Of a stretch of DNA of 64,000 nucleotides, positions 35,037 to 46,708 are shown in pieces. Below the pieces are notes generated by a model that worked only from the letters and a program-made list of their open reading frames with translations, searched no databases and was not told where the DNA came from. Made by a program: the position numbers and the translations under genes. The stretch lies in NCBI GenBank assembly GCA_951799445.1, contig OX637287.1, positions 51,923,724-51,987,723 of the forward strand, written 5' to 3'. How positions within the stretch are numbered: position 1 is the first letter of the stretch; every line of letters begins with the position of its first letter. The stretch is from Pseudisothecium myosuroides (Eukaryota > Streptophyta > Bryopsida > Hypnales > Lembophyllaceae).

Positions 35037-36830
35037 ATAGGCACTAAAATCATTTAAATAGTGGATCATTGCCCTCATCTTGCACATTGTTGATTGCAAG
35101 GAGGGTCATTGCCAGCGATTTCAAAACTGGCTAAATTTCGCTCAGTTTCTACTTTATTTTTTTGTCCTCAATGTAATTTAAAAAAAAAAACTTCCAAAAA
35201 TGAACATTTGGCTAAAAACCCTAAACTTGTTTTGAGAACGCTGGTCGTTGCAAAAAACACTTGTCCTTTTATTTTGTCCCTTGACCTTGGACAAGTGTTT
35301 TTTGCTCATTACTTTTGCATCATATGTTCATTTTCTATGAAATTTGAAAGGAGGGCATATGTGGTAGTTTCAAACATTGACTAATTTTTTCCAATTATTT
35401 TCCAATTTTTAAATTGCCCCCAATTGGATGTCTACCTTGGCTAATTTAGAAGGTTTTAGTACTATTTCCAATCCCAAAATGCAAATTTGAAGGTGAAAAT
35501 TGGATTAAAGGAGTTATACTAAATTTACACAAGCCTTCAAAGAGATTTAAAAAAAATAATAAAGTTTCCACCTTCCACCAAGCCTTCCACATGTATTCAA
35601 ATTGCACTACCTTTGCGCACAAACAAAGAATATAATTCTTTTTTCCCAAGAATGCAAATGGTTGAGAAGAAGCATCTTCAAATTAGGAAAAACTTCTTGA
35701 ATTTTTTTACTATTTTCTAAAAATCAAATGCCCAAGTGCCTATTCTTTTGCATTTTCAATTATTCTTTGAATGTGCACAACTTTAGGGATAAATTTTTCT
35801 TTGGTGTGAATTTTTACACATCCTATTTTGAATGCTATACAAATTATCTGTATTTTATTTCACTAAAAAAAATAATTCCAAAAGTTACAATACTTTAGTG
35901 TTGAGGTTGTTTTGAGCCAAAAACACCAAGTGTTTCTTGCAACTATCTAGGACTTAATTTAGTAGATTTTTTAAATTGTAGGTTAATTCATTTTCATTAT
36001 GCCACCTACATTTTTTTTCATGGTGTCATAGCATAGAAGGGGTGGTGGTTGCCAACATGCTTGTAAGTTCATGTGGTTGTAAATTTTATTTGCTTAAGTT
36101 TGGTGCAATTTTAACAAATATGTTATTACTAAATACAAAGCGCCACATGTTGTCAAGTCACTCCATGTTTCTATTATGGCATCTCAAAAGTTTTAATTCA
36201 ACACTAACCATTGATAGTTTTAGTATTTTCAACTTACAATTAACAATAAATTGATAGGCCTATACTAAAACTTCACTATAGCAATGTTGAAATAACATCG
36301 GAGTTAGTATTGTTCACTACAAAGACGTACTTTTTGTATACATTATACAATTGAACTTCTCTAAAGTGATAGCCCGAGACCATGCTCAAGTCCCCATTCT
36401 AAAGAATATCAAAGAACTTCTCTAATGTATTATTATGCAATTGGGCCTCGTGTGGGACTAGGAAATCAATGCTCCATCACTTTAGAGAGGTCACTGCTTT
36501 AGAAAATTTCATTTTAGAAAATTTCTATTATATTCATACATTTTATTATTGACATTTTTAACGTGATTATATTAATATATTTTAGAAAATTTCTATTAAT
36601 TTTTGACTTGATTAATTTATTTTTTTTAAGATAGGAAACTAAACTAATTGTATTTTGGGACATATAGTTTTTATTTCAATTGGTGCTTGAAAGCAAAAGT
36701 TATGCCATCCAAACCTTTTAAATAGACAAGGGTAGGTAGCAACAACAACAAAAGTTGAGATTTTTTTAAATATTTTTTATTTTTATAGATTATATTTTTG
36801 TCTATGTCAAAAGATTTGATTCATTTCAAT
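35037..36830. other. AT-rich spacer with a degenerate pogo-type MITE
   Basis: No gene seen. At 36353-36494 inverted copies of CTCTCTAAAGTGAT (left CTTCTCTAAAGTGAT, right its complement ATCACTTTAGAGAG) bound about 140 bp, resembling the ends of Emigrant-type MITEs. Confidence 0.45.
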
Positions 36831-36834
36831 TTAA

Positions 36835-37412
36835 CCCCTAAAGTCCCAAGGCCATTTTTCTGTCAAAAACCACTCAAAATTGCCATTTCTACTACATTCA
36901 TTCATAAAAGCAAAAAAAAATGTTTTTTTAGAATCTAACTATAGGATCTTGTACTTCACTTTTCTGAACTCATGTGGTAAAAATTTCATCAAATTTGACT
37001 TTACAGATTAGAAGATATTAACATTCAAAGTTGGACAAAAAGCTTTTTTTTAAGAACATGCTTAGATTGCCCGAAAAACAAGATTGTCCATAACTTTTTC
37101 ATCACTAGTCCAAATAGAATGAATCAAAGTTTCAAATGTAGACAAAAATATAATATTTTAGGAAAAAAAAATTAAAATTTTTTTTGACTTTTTTTGACTT
37201 TTTTGGGGCTGCCCGCCGACCTCCATTTTTGGCTTTTTGTGTCATAACTTTTGCTTCCAGGCACTGATTGAAATAAAAATTATATTCCCAAGAAGCTTAT
37301 GTGTTTTTCTAGCTTCTCAAAAAGTCTTAGAAGGTTATGATGAATATTGAGACCATATGAGCCTACCCAAAGTCGCATTTTGGCCCCCGTAGGGGCAATG
37401 GGACTTTAAGGG
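36835..37412. mobile_element. TTAA-flanked TIR element, copy C
   Basis: The left end CCCCTAAAGTCCCAAGGCC pairs with the inverted right end CCCTTAAAGTCCCATTGCC. TTAA flanks both sides (36831-36834, 37413-37416). It is 578 bp and non-coding. Confidence 0.82.
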
Positions 37413-38184
37413 TTAACAAGTGATGTAAAAATTATGGAGCATCTTGTTTTGTGAGCAATCCTAGCAAATTCTTGAGAAAATAATGTATTGGGTGCGTTTA
37501 TGAATTCAATTTTCACAATTAAAAAAAAATCCTTATGGTTTAGTTTGTTTGCTAGAATAATCTCACTTTTGGGATTAGTGCATTTCAATTCCATCTTAGA
37601 GCTATTTACAATTTATTTTTTGAACTCTCTGCTCAAGCAACATCCAGTTCCATATTCTAAAATGGTGCAGTCAGTCAGTTCTTTGCTATTGCCCCGCACC
37701 ATGCCACAATACCAAACGCCGCTTCTGATCTTTTTGAAATCTTTGTTTCTAGTAGAAAGATACAGACTTAAAAAATAATCGACTAAAATTTTGCAGTAAG
37801 GGCCGCTTTACACTTAAGGTCGGAGGTCTATAAAGCAATCATCAAGGAATACAATTTGTTTTAATATAGAAAATTCTTGTAGCCTTTTTAACAAGGAAAT
37901 TTTACTGAAAAATATTTCAAGATGTTTTACCTCCCCAAAATTCAATTTCAACGCTTAGATGGTCAAGAGGAAATGGCATCTAACCGAAGCCGTTGTTTCA
38001 TATTTTTTGGAGCTTTGTGGAATTAGTTATGAAATTTTGAAGTTGAAATGCCATAGGGCTCTAAAAGCGACCACCTCCTAGAATGTACACCATTTGTACA
38101 TACATTGAAGAAAGCAAAATGTACTTTTGTGTCATGTTTGGTTCAAAATGCCTGATCATAGTTCAAGTCTCCTACTTTAGAGGT

Positions 38185-38752
38185 CAGGCCAATCTGTTGT
38201 GTCAGAGGCCAAGAACCTTCACTTGTGATTGGAAAGAACGCTGAAATCAACCCTAACTCTTGTACACCTAGAGGCCAGGCCAATTTTTTGGAATGAATTT
38301 TTTATTCAAAAAAGACATGGCCCGAGTTCGTTGAATTTGGTGCACCAGCGTAAAAATGGGAGGCAAATTCTTGGCCTCAGGGCCAATGTCAGATTTCAAT
38401 TAAAGACGTTTTTTTTATAAAATATTATTTTTTTCAACAAATCACATCTGTTGGATTTTGTGCAATCAGCCTCAAGGGGAATTGGCCTAGCCTCTAGGTG
38501 TAAAGTGGCCCTAAAAATTCAGCCCCTCTCTCTCTCTCTCTCTTTTGTAGGATTTTTGGAATTGGCTCGGCTTCTTAACCTCAAGGCCTTTACATATGGG
38601 AGAATTGGCCCCCATTATAATCTTACTCTAATGGGTAGTTGAGGCTGGCTTCTAGCCCAAAATGGGGCTAAAATTTTGTGCAATTGGCTTGAAGGAGAAG
38701 TGGCTTGGCCTCTAGGTGTAAAGCAACCCTAAGTTGTTTAAGAACTCAAGGT
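38185..38752 (+). repeat. Old dispersed repeat, copy 2 (uninterrupted)
   Basis: This is the partner of 1992-3165 in opposite orientation. At about 38398-38412 it reads TTTCAATTAAAGACG, with one TTAA where the other copy holds the 636-bp TTAA element. A short CT microsatellite lies at about 38525-38543. Adjacent sequence 37800-38180 shares blocks with 9090-9380. Confidence 0.7.
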
Positions 38753-40538
38753 TGACATTTATCCTATGTCAGGTTGGCAGCCAGACTGGTAGGCTTGAAG
38801 ATTATAAGGTGTGATGGTTGGAACAACTAAGATAGTAGGTCTTTAAAGTAATTACGTTCTTTAGATTGCCCTATAAGAGGGTGTAGTATGGTTGATGCAC
38901 AACTAAAGAATCAAAGAATTGAAATGCAAAATTTCAATACCTGTCTCCACATGGTGTCTAAGCAAGATGGAATGGGAAGCTGTGGGGGTTGAAATTTTAG
39001 CTCAGAGATGAGTGAAAAGAAAAAGAGCAATGTAGCACACAAGAAAAACTATGAACAAATGAGAAGCCATAAATGTTTTGTTTTCAATTATTTAGTAGAA
39101 ATATGGAAATGATTTTTTTACAATGTTGTATGATTTCAATTAGTGAAGGACGCTTTTTGAACCCATGTTGAGTACCATTTAAATACAAGACGACTGCTTT
39201 AGTGTGCATCATGGCCCATTCAGAGAATTATAACATGCGATTATTACACCACCTATGAACTAAAATAGTGACCTATTAGCTATCAATTTCAAGAATATAA
39301 CTAAATGTCTAGCATTCCAAAAATTATGCAACTTCATCGCAAATTTCATTCTCCTTTCACTCAAAATTCATTGAAATATTCAGTCAATGCACCAACCGAT
39401 CCCAATTTTAATTTTGATTTACATGGTAAAGGATTGTTTATTGGACCTGTTTCCTTAGTGAGTAAATGTGAGTATGCTTGTGCCCCCTCTTAGCAGCTAG
39501 CCAAGACCAAGTGAGAACTCATAACCGGTCGTTGACTTTTCAAAGCTAATGTGGCACCGTCTCATAGGCAACCCGTCACCATTGCCATTACAAGTTGCAA
39601 CTCATAACCTTCTTTCCTTTCTACTTGCTTCCTACACTCTTGGATCACGGAGATCAAAAGTTGAGATTGAAAAATGAACAACCGGTTATGTCCGATAACC
39701 TATTCGCTGTTAGCGCGGCTCATCGGTTATCTAATACATACCCTTGCCTTCATTTGCTACAGGTTTTAGCAATGACACTTGAATAGTTTCCTTCTTTGGC
39801 CCTCCCAAGCTCCCATTGGATTTATAAACTAAAAGCTTCCTTCTTTGGCATCGTTTGTTCCAGCTCTTATCCCACATTCAAAACCATCGACCTGGAGAAG
39901 CTTCGCCTCGAACCCTGCCGGCCGCATGAGGCCTCGCGGCATCTCCCTGGGCTGTGACTTGGAGTGTATGCTCGTCATCGGTCGCTAGTCTTGATGTGTT
40001 GTGTGGTTTTTGTTTTGGTATCTTATTCCCGCCAGCCCACCTGTGTCGGGCTTGTAATTTGCCCTTGCACTGAAATTCCGTTTCATTTCTGTAAAAAAAT
40101 TAAAACCAAAACAAATCAGAAAACAAAACAAAACATCGGAAGTCTCGGTTTGCCTTAACTTGGTCTAAGTTACAACTGACTCCCTTTTCAGTCAAGGTTT
40201 TATCGAATGCTTGGTTAAGTAATACGTAAGCTTACTGTAAGTTACTCCCAGTTCTAAGCATGAATTCAATTCAAGACTGTCCGGTTGCTTTATCAGTCAA
40301 TTAATTCAAGGACACTCTTGTCATGTGATTGATTAGAAAGGCTTTCATTAGGAATTAATGACCAGGCACTTCGTAATTTAATGGGTTGATGGAAAATGGA
40401 TGGAAAACTCCGATTAACTGAGTGTGCCTGTCCCGGACAACACACTCCTATTGAATGCCTGTGTTGTTGAACTGAACAATCCGGCCATTCATTGCCGAGT
40501 GGGATAGCAATTCACTCTACATAACGATGTTGTTAAGG
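38753..40538. other. Spacer
   Basis: No supportable gene. Short frames at 39305-39493, 39595-39786 and 39964-40158 have no recognisable features. Confidence 0.45.
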
Positions 40539-41311
40539 TAACTAAGGTAGAAGGCTCATAAACCGACCATTTAAGGGCTGGTCCGCCTTTTTCATGTATT
40601 TCCTTGGATGGAAATATTTTTAGCTCATTTTTCAGACATGGAGAAGTTGATGAGGAATCTAACCCAAGTCGTTTCGTATTTTTCCGAGCATTTTTGAATT
40701 ACTTATGAATTTTCAAACAAGTTGGGTCATAGGTCCCTATTTGTGACCCTAGGTCTTTCATAAATGGTTCACTTGCAATTCTAAATAAAAATGGGGAAAG
40801 CAAAGAGAGTGATTGGCTCTTGCAATTAATTAACTGTTCTTGAACCTTCTACCTTACACCTAAAATAGCACAAATAAGCAATTCAGCATAGTTCTCATTA
40901 TTACAATATATTCAAAAACTTTTTGTGAATTTGTTTTTATCAAACCTGACCATTAGGTATGATGCATTGATATATATAATATATTGAGTGCATAGTGTCA
41001 AAATCCATTGATACAATTCCATCACCAATATATGGGATGGTCATGTATCATATTTTCATCCCAAATTGTAAAACACTCTTGAGTTTGAAATCTAATTTAG
41101 GCAAGTTGAAGAATATACAATATTTTATGTGCAACCAAATGTTGTTCTAAATGTTGAAATGGTTGTACTACAAGTTCAGCATAAATAATGACAAAAATTC
41201 ACAAGACTAACACCTTTTTAGACTATCGATTGACAACATTTGGCCCTTAGATTTGGTGGATTTCCATGTGAATTGATGCTTACTTACAATTTATTTTTTC
41301 CTAATCCCTTC

Positions 41312-41330
41312 TTAACCTCTAAATGCCCAA
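41312..41330. repeat. Isolated TTAA-family end
   Basis: TTAACCTCTAAATGCCCAAG resembles the left end of copies A and E. No matching right end was found, so it may be a truncated copy. Confidence 0.45.
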
Positions 41331-41550
41331 GTAGTCATTATATGGCCAAGAATGGCCAAGAATTTTTTTCAAATCCTTGAAGGTCCTTCATGTTGTACTA
41401 ATTTAAAAATTTGTCAATTGGAAAGAGATATCAATACAAGTTTTGAATAAGAATGCATAATCCAATTGGTCATAGTTGGTTCAATTTTACAAGAAAAAAA
41501 CATATGAGTGATTAGAAGATTTTAGGGGGAATCAAATATTATTAGCAATT

Positions 41551-41824
41551 TGTCGAGACCTGGTCAATGGTCAGGTAGCTTGGCTACGTATGCATATACG
41601 GTCAGTATACTGCCGTTTCATACCACTAGTTCGTACCTCTTCAAGGTTAAGGTTGTACCTCTTAAAGGTTGAGGTTCTGAGGAGTCGCGTTGCTTCTCAG
41701 CCAGAACTACGTATCATCACTCTGATCCTTAGGCTATTCAGAAGTAATGTGATTTTGAGCCTGAGGTACGTAGGCAGCTTCATCTCTTATCGAGAGATGG
41801 AGTCCGAGTGAAAACGTACTGTCA
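41551..41824 (+). repeat. 5' LTR of the copia element
   Basis: TGTCGAGACC...ACTGTCA, 274 bp, same sequence as 46435-46708. The 73-codon frame inside each LTR is not a gene. Confidence 0.96.
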
Positions 41825-41845
41825 CGTTATCAGCACTGCTCGCCG
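41825..41845 (+). promoter_or_regulatory. Candidate primer-binding site
   Basis: Directly after the LTR the sequence is CGTTATCAGCACTGC. It shares only ATCAG and nearby bases with the usual plant site TGGTATCAGAGC complementary to initiator tRNA-Met, so the primer is uncertain. Confidence 0.4.
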
Positions 41846-41894
41846 CAGAGCGAAAAGAGAAGTTTTGAACGAAATTTAAAAACAAGGAGCGTCG

Positions 41895-44800
41895 ATGGCC
41901 TTACAAACAGAATCTGTCTATCCAAGAATACCTACAGAACCAGGTTTCAAACCATTGGAAGAGGACGGGACAAATTACATAATGTGGATGACGAATATGC
42001 GTCAATACCTTTCTAGTAAAGGCTTAGAGGGTATAACAACTCGCCCACCAACACCGGCTGAAGTAGAAAGACGGAGGAAGGCAAAGGAAGAAGATCCCAC
42101 ATTGATTTTTGGAAAGTCCGAAGCAGATTATGATCGAATGCAGAAAGACACAGCTACCTTAGCAATCCGTCTAAGACTCAAAGACGATCTAGCCCTTCAA
42201 ATGTATCATCATGATACACCATGCGACCTCTGGGAAGAGATTCAATCCCGTTTTGAAGCCATGCGTGAAATTACATATCCTGAAACATGGCAAGCATGGT
42301 TAAGTCTTCGTCATATGGATTTTGACCTACTTGATGATTATAAAGCAGCGCTATTTAAACTGACAGCAAAGCTAGCATATTGTAAGAGGCCAGTAACAGA
42401 AGAAGACATAATATTCAAGACATTATCGACAATGGGACCCGAAAGGATGGGACTTCGAGAGTCATTGCTAGCAAGAGAATATAAGAACTCAAGAGACCTA
42501 TTCATTTACCTGGCTGAGAATGAGAAATTCAACAATGTTGCAAAAGAATTGGCAAAACAAAGACCTGCTGGGACTATAGCGACCCCAGAATTGAATTACA
42601 CAAGAGAAAAGCAGCAGGATCCAAACAGAAGAAGAAAACCGTGGAAACGACAAGAGAAGAGGGCTCGGAGATCCGCGACCCCTGGTAAGAAAGATGAGGA
42701 TAATATAAGGAAGAATAAATCAAAAACCTTTGGGAAGTGTTTCAGATGTGGCAAGAAACGTCACTTCGCACGAGATTGTCGAACACCAAAGGACGTTGTT
42801 GATAAATACCGAAGAGAAAATAATTTGTCACCCTGGAGAGGCACTAAGAAAATCAGTAATGACAAGAACAAAAATAAAAAGCAACGTACTGAAAACAAAG
42901 ATGAATATAATTATTTGGACCAGGTTCGCGTTGAGGAGACAAATGCAGTATTTGAACAGCAACAGCGGACAAATAGATCAATGATGCTACTTGATTCAGG
43001 AGCGACAATTACAGTCGTCACAAGTGCCAAATACTTCACGAAGATGCAGCGTGAAAACTATAAGATAGCCTCGATGAGTGGTTTAAATCTCATTGTACGT
43101 GGATCAGGACCAGCTACGTTTATTTTACCTGGAGGCACTCGCATCTATGCTGAAAGAGCTCTTCTTAATCCGACGGCAAGAAGACAAGTTTTATGCGAGA
43201 ATGATGTGTTTAACAGTGGCTATGAGATCAACACACACATATTCACGACAGGGGAAAGGTTCAAGACCCTTACGAACGAACATGGAAATTGTGCAGAGAA
43301 GTTTTATTATACTGACAATGGCCTTATCAAATTTGAAATAGCAACCAACGAGTTTATTGCACTTACAGGAGAGATCACTGATGATGGCAGACTTTGGCAC
43401 GACCGCCTGGGTCATCCCTCAACGAGAATGCTGCAAAATATATTAAAATCGACAGCGGGAAACATCAAAATTTCATCAAGGCTACCCGAGTCATGCCTGG
43501 CATGCTCTCGGGGCAAACTCATACTACGTCCAACAAAAGAAATAAAAGATAAAGAGCTCAAACCTTTCCTCAATCGCATTCAGGTTGACATATGTGGCCC
43601 GATATCACCACCATCAGGACCATTTAGGTACTTTATGGTGATGATAGACTCCACCTCAAGGTGGAGTGAGGTCAACCTGTTGTCAACAAGGAATCACGCT
43701 TTCGCGAAGATGTTGATACAGTTAATCAGGATGCAAGTTAGATTTCCAGATAATGGTGTCAGGGACATTCGAGTTGATGGGGCAGGAAATAAGATGAGTC
43801 CACATCAGTTAGCGACGGGAAATGCACCGGATATAAAACATTTAAGGAAATTCGGATGTTCTGTTGAGGTGCCGCTTGACCCCACGAAAAGGAAAAAGTT
43901 CGGACCTCAGAGGAAGCAGGGTATCTACGTTGGGAACGTAGGTAATTCCCTGATAAAGTATATAGAACCAAAAACTGGAGACCTATTTAGGGCAAGGTTT
44001 CTAGACTGCCATTTTGATGAACAACATTTTCCATTCATGGAAATCAAAGAACAGCTGCCTGCCACGGTTTTAGACATTAATTGGCATACAGCGACAATTG
44101 ACGACAGCCCAGATTATCGCTGCGATGGGGAAGTGCAACGAATACTGAGGCTGCGAGAACTTGCTCGCAAGCTACCTGATGCTTTTGCTGACACACCTGA
44201 TATTGTAAAAACCCCCTACACCCAAGTCCAATACACTCCAGCACGAATACTACCAGATAATACACCGGCGAACGTCTCTCAAATTCGACGAAAAAGGGGA
44301 CGTCCTTTAGGGTCTAAAAATAAGCCAAAGAATTTAGGGAGAGCACCACATATTACTGGGGGGGCATTGCCGGAGACAGGGGGAGTAACACAAGGTCCAA
44401 GGGGAGTAGCAACTAACCAGCCTAGCTTCGAAGAAGCAACGGATGTAGCACTCACTGATCACGTCTGGGATAGACGAACCATTTGTAAGAATGAAGCCTT
44501 GATGGTGCACACCGTCAATGCTATTTTAGAAAACCCTGACATACCAAAAACGGTCCCACAAGCAAAGAGATCAGTAGAATGGCCGCACTGGAAACGTGCA
44601 ATGCAAGATGAGATGAATTCAATGAAAGAAAGACAAGTTTTTGGGGTGCCGCAGCCTAAGACACTTGATATGAAACCCATTCGTTCTAAATGGGTTTTTG
44701 CAAAGAAAAGAGACTCTGAAGGAAAGATAATCCGCTATAAAGCACGCTTAGTTGTGAAGGGCTTTACTCAACAGTTTGGAATTGACTATGATTTCACCTA

Positions 44801-46340
44801 CAGCCCAGTAATGGATTCAATTACATTCAGATTCCTAATAGCTCTGGCTGTGCAGGAAAGACTCTCATTTAGACTGTTAGATATTGTCACAGCCTACCTG
44901 TATGGCAGGATGGACAAAGAAATGTATATGGAGCTCCCCGAAGGGGTAGAATCCATCAACTCGACAAAAGAGAGCTCAATGCAGGATATGGGCAACTCGG
45001 GACAGTCCCAGAGAGCAAAAACAGAGCTAGTCGACAAGAAAACGCAGGATTTGGGAAAGGGCCATAAACGTGTGACGTTTGCCCCCTCCTCAGATCCTAC
45101 CAATCTTGAAAATCTGAATATCATCTCTAGGAAGAGAAAGAGAGAACTGGGTCAAGTTGTAAGGATCCAGAAAGCCATTTATGGCTTGAAACAGTCTGGA
45201 CGACTATGGTACCAGAATTTAACGGATTATCTGATCCAACAGGGTTTTAAAGCAAATAAATACACACCTTGTGTATTTGTGAACCGCAGAGGAAAGCACC
45301 TTGTGCTGATCGCAATTTATGTCGACGACTTAAATATCTTCGGCACTCGGGCAGCAGTCGAGAAAACTGTTGACCTGATGAAACACAAGTACAAAGTCAA
45401 GGACTATGGACGAACTCCAAGATGCTTAGGCGTGGAACTAGAGCATTTTGAGGACGGCTCTGTATTCTTGCATATGACTTCATATACAAGTAGACTTCTC
45501 GAGAAATTCGCGATGTCAGAGGCTCATCCAGTCTCCACACCTTTAACGGTCAGAACCCTAAAAACGGATCAAGACGAGTATGGTCCGTTGCGAGACAATA
45601 AAGAGATACTCTCTTCGGAGTACCCATATATTACCGCTGTAATGTCAATGTCTTGGTTATCGCTAAATGTAAGACCAGACCTGAAGTTCTCAACTCATTT
45701 ATTGTCAAGACATAGCGCGGAACCGACTAAACGACACTGGCGCGGAGTAAAACATATGCTACGTTACTTGAACGGGACCAGAGACTACGGCATTCTTTTT
45801 GAAAGAAATTTCCAACCGATTAAAGGTTATGCAGATGCCGGGTACCTGTCGGCTCCTGAGAAAGGAAGGTCGCAGTCCGGCTACGTTTTTACTATGGCTG
45901 ATTCAGCGATCTCCTGGAGTTCGAAGCTACAACCCACAGTCGCAACATCTTCAAATCATGCTGAATTGATCGCCTTATTTGACACCACCAAGGAAGCTGT
46001 TTGGCTGCGAAATTTGTCATCAAGCCTAAAAACGTTAGCAAATCTCAAGATTGATATAAAACCTATGAAGATCTTCGAGGATAATGACGCCTGCCGGCAC
46101 CAGATGTCAGAAGGTTTCATTAAATCCAACAATACGAAGCATTTGACACCGAAAATCTTCTATGCTGCTGAGCAAACAAAAATCGGCACCATATCCATCG
46201 AGAAGATTACCTCTGCCGAGAACATCGCTGATTTGTTTACAAAAACGTTACCACCATCTTCCCATCACAAACATATGTTGTCAATGAAGATGCGATCGTT
46301 AGCACAAGTCCGAAAGGAAAAGACACAACTTAGTTCATAA
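41895..46340 (+). CDS. Copia gag-pol polyprotein, 1481 residues, partial integrase
   Basis: The frame is open throughout. Gag covers about 1-280 and ends in a zinc knuckle CFRCGKKRHFARDC (282-295, CX2CX4HX4C). Protease has LLDSGAT with Asp367. Integrase has the HHCC zinc region (LWHDRLGHPSTRM near 500, CLACSRGK) and the first two acidic residues, Asp565 in QVDICGP and Asp628 in RVDGAG; the sequence then jumps to SPHQLATGNAPDIKHLRKFG, so the part with the catalytic Glu, some 75-80 residues in relatives, is absent. Reverse transcriptase has KARLVVKGFTQ and YVDD at 1142-1145, with about 50 extra Ser/Lys-rich residues between MELPEG and KAIYGLKQSG. RNase H has YADAGY (Asp1314), SSNHAEL and EDN. 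The frame looks recently transcribed and copied, but integrase should be inactive on its own. Confidence 0.95.
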   Translation: MALQTESVYPRIPTEPGFKPLEEDGTNYIMWMTNMRQYLSSKGLEGITTRPPTPAEVERRRKAKEEDPTLIFGKSEADYDRMQKDTATLAIRLRLKDDLALQMYHHDTPCDLWEEIQSRFEAMREITYPETWQAWLSLRHMDFDLLDDYKAALFKLTAKLAYCKRPVTEEDIIFKTLSTMGPERMGLRESLLAREYKNSRDLFIYLAENEKFNNVAKELAKQRPAGTIATPELNYTREKQQDPNRRRKPWKRQEKRARRSATPGKKDEDNIRKNKSKTFGKCFRCGKKRHFARDCRTPKDVVDKYRRENNLSPWRGTKKISNDKNKNKKQRTENKDEYNYLDQVRVEETNAVFEQQQRTNRSMMLLDSGATITVVTSAKYFTKMQRENYKIASMSGLNLIVRGSGPATFILPGGTRIYAERALLNPTARRQVLCENDVFNSGYEINTHIFTTGERFKTLTNEHGNCAEKFYYTDNGLIKFEIATNEFIALTGEITDDGRLWHDRLGHPSTRMLQNILKSTAGNIKISSRLPESCLACSRGKLILRPTKEIKDKELKPFLNRIQVDICGPISPPSGPFRYFMVMIDSTSRWSEVNLLSTRNHAFAKMLIQLIRMQVRFPDNGVRDIRVDGAGNKMSPHQLATGNAPDIKHLRKFGCSVEVPLDPTKRKKFGPQRKQGIYVGNVGNSLIKYIEPKTGDLFRARFLDCHFDEQHFPFMEIKEQLPATVLDINWHTATIDDSPDYRCDGEVQRILRLRELARKLPDAFADTPDIVKTPYTQVQYTPARILPDNTPANVSQIRRKRGRPLGSKNKPKNLGRAPHITGGALPETGGVTQGPRGVATNQPSFEEATDVALTDHVWDRRTICKNEALMVHTVNAILENPDIPKTVPQAKRSVEWPHWKRAMQDEMNSMKERQVFGVPQPKTLDMKPIRSKWVFAKKRDSEGKIIRYKARLVVKGFTQQFGIDYDFTYSPVMDSITFRFLIALAVQERLSFRLLDIVTAYLYGRMDKEMYMELPEGVESINSTKESSMQDMGNSGQSQRAKTELVDKKTQDLGKGHKRVTFAPSSDPTNLENLNIISRKRKRELGQVVRIQKAIYGLKQSGRLWYQNLTDYLIQQGFKANKYTPCVFVNRRGKHLVLIAIYVDDLNIFGTRAAVEKTVDLMKHKYKVKDYGRTPRCLGVELEHFEDGSVFLHMTSYTSRLLEKFAMSEAHPVSTPLTVRTLKTDQDEYGPLRDNKEILSSEYPYITAVMSMSWLSLNVRPDLKFSTHLLSRHSAEPTKRHWRGVKHMLRYLNGTRDYGILFERNFQPIKGYADAGYLSAPEKGRSQSGYVFTMADSAISWSSKLQPTVATSSNHAELIALFDTTKEAVWLRNLSSSLKTLANLKIDIKPMKIFEDNDACRHQMSEGFIKSNNTKHLTPKIFYAAEQTKIGTISIEKITSAENIADLFTKTLPPSSHHKHMLSMKMRSLAQVRKEKTQLSS

Positions 46341-46423
46341 CGACTAGTGACAGGATTTTGAAAAACTACGATACTTTGCGATTAGGTCAAACAGAACCGG
46401 TTTTCTGGCATCCCACCTCCGCC

Positions 46424-46434
46424 AAGAGGGGGAG
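46424..46434 (+). promoter_or_regulatory. Polypurine tract
   Basis: AAGAGGGGGAG lies immediately before the 3' LTR, the position of the plus-strand primer in LTR elements. Confidence 0.85.
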
Positions 46435-46708
46435 TGTCGAGACCTGGTCAATGGTCAGGTAGCTTGGCTACGTATGCATATACGGTCAGTATACTGCCGT
46501 TTCATACCACTAGTTCGTACCTCTTCAAGGTTAAGGTTGTACCTCTTAAAGGTTGAGGTTCTGAGGAGTCGCGTTGCTTCTCAGCCAGAACTACGTATCA
46601 TCACTCTGATCCTTAGGCTATTCAGAAGTAATGTGATTTTGAGCCTGAGGTACGTAGGCAGCTTCATCTCTTATCGAGAGATGGAGTCCGAGTGAAAACG
46701 TACTGTCA
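46435..46708 (+). repeat. 3' LTR of the copia element
   Basis: Second 274-bp copy, followed by the CAATT target duplication. Confidence 0.96.

Larger units (their letters stand above)
41551..46708 (+). mobile_element. Ty1/copia LTR retrotransposon, very young
   Basis: A 5158-bp element with two 274-bp LTRs (41551-41824, 46435-46708), each TG...CA, flanked by a perfect 5-bp CAATT duplication (41546-41550, 46709-46713). I found no difference between the LTRs. One gag-pol frame lies between them, a polypurine tract precedes the 3' LTR, and a TATCAGCAC-containing site follows the 5' LTR as possible primer-binding site. It sits inside the TIR element 40541-47734. The pol order (integrase before reverse transcriptase) is that of copia. 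Confidence 0.97.

Noticed and set aside
41590..41811. 73-codon frame, present twice (also 46474-46695)
   Set aside because: It lies wholly inside each copia LTR and is identical because the LTRs are; no gene.
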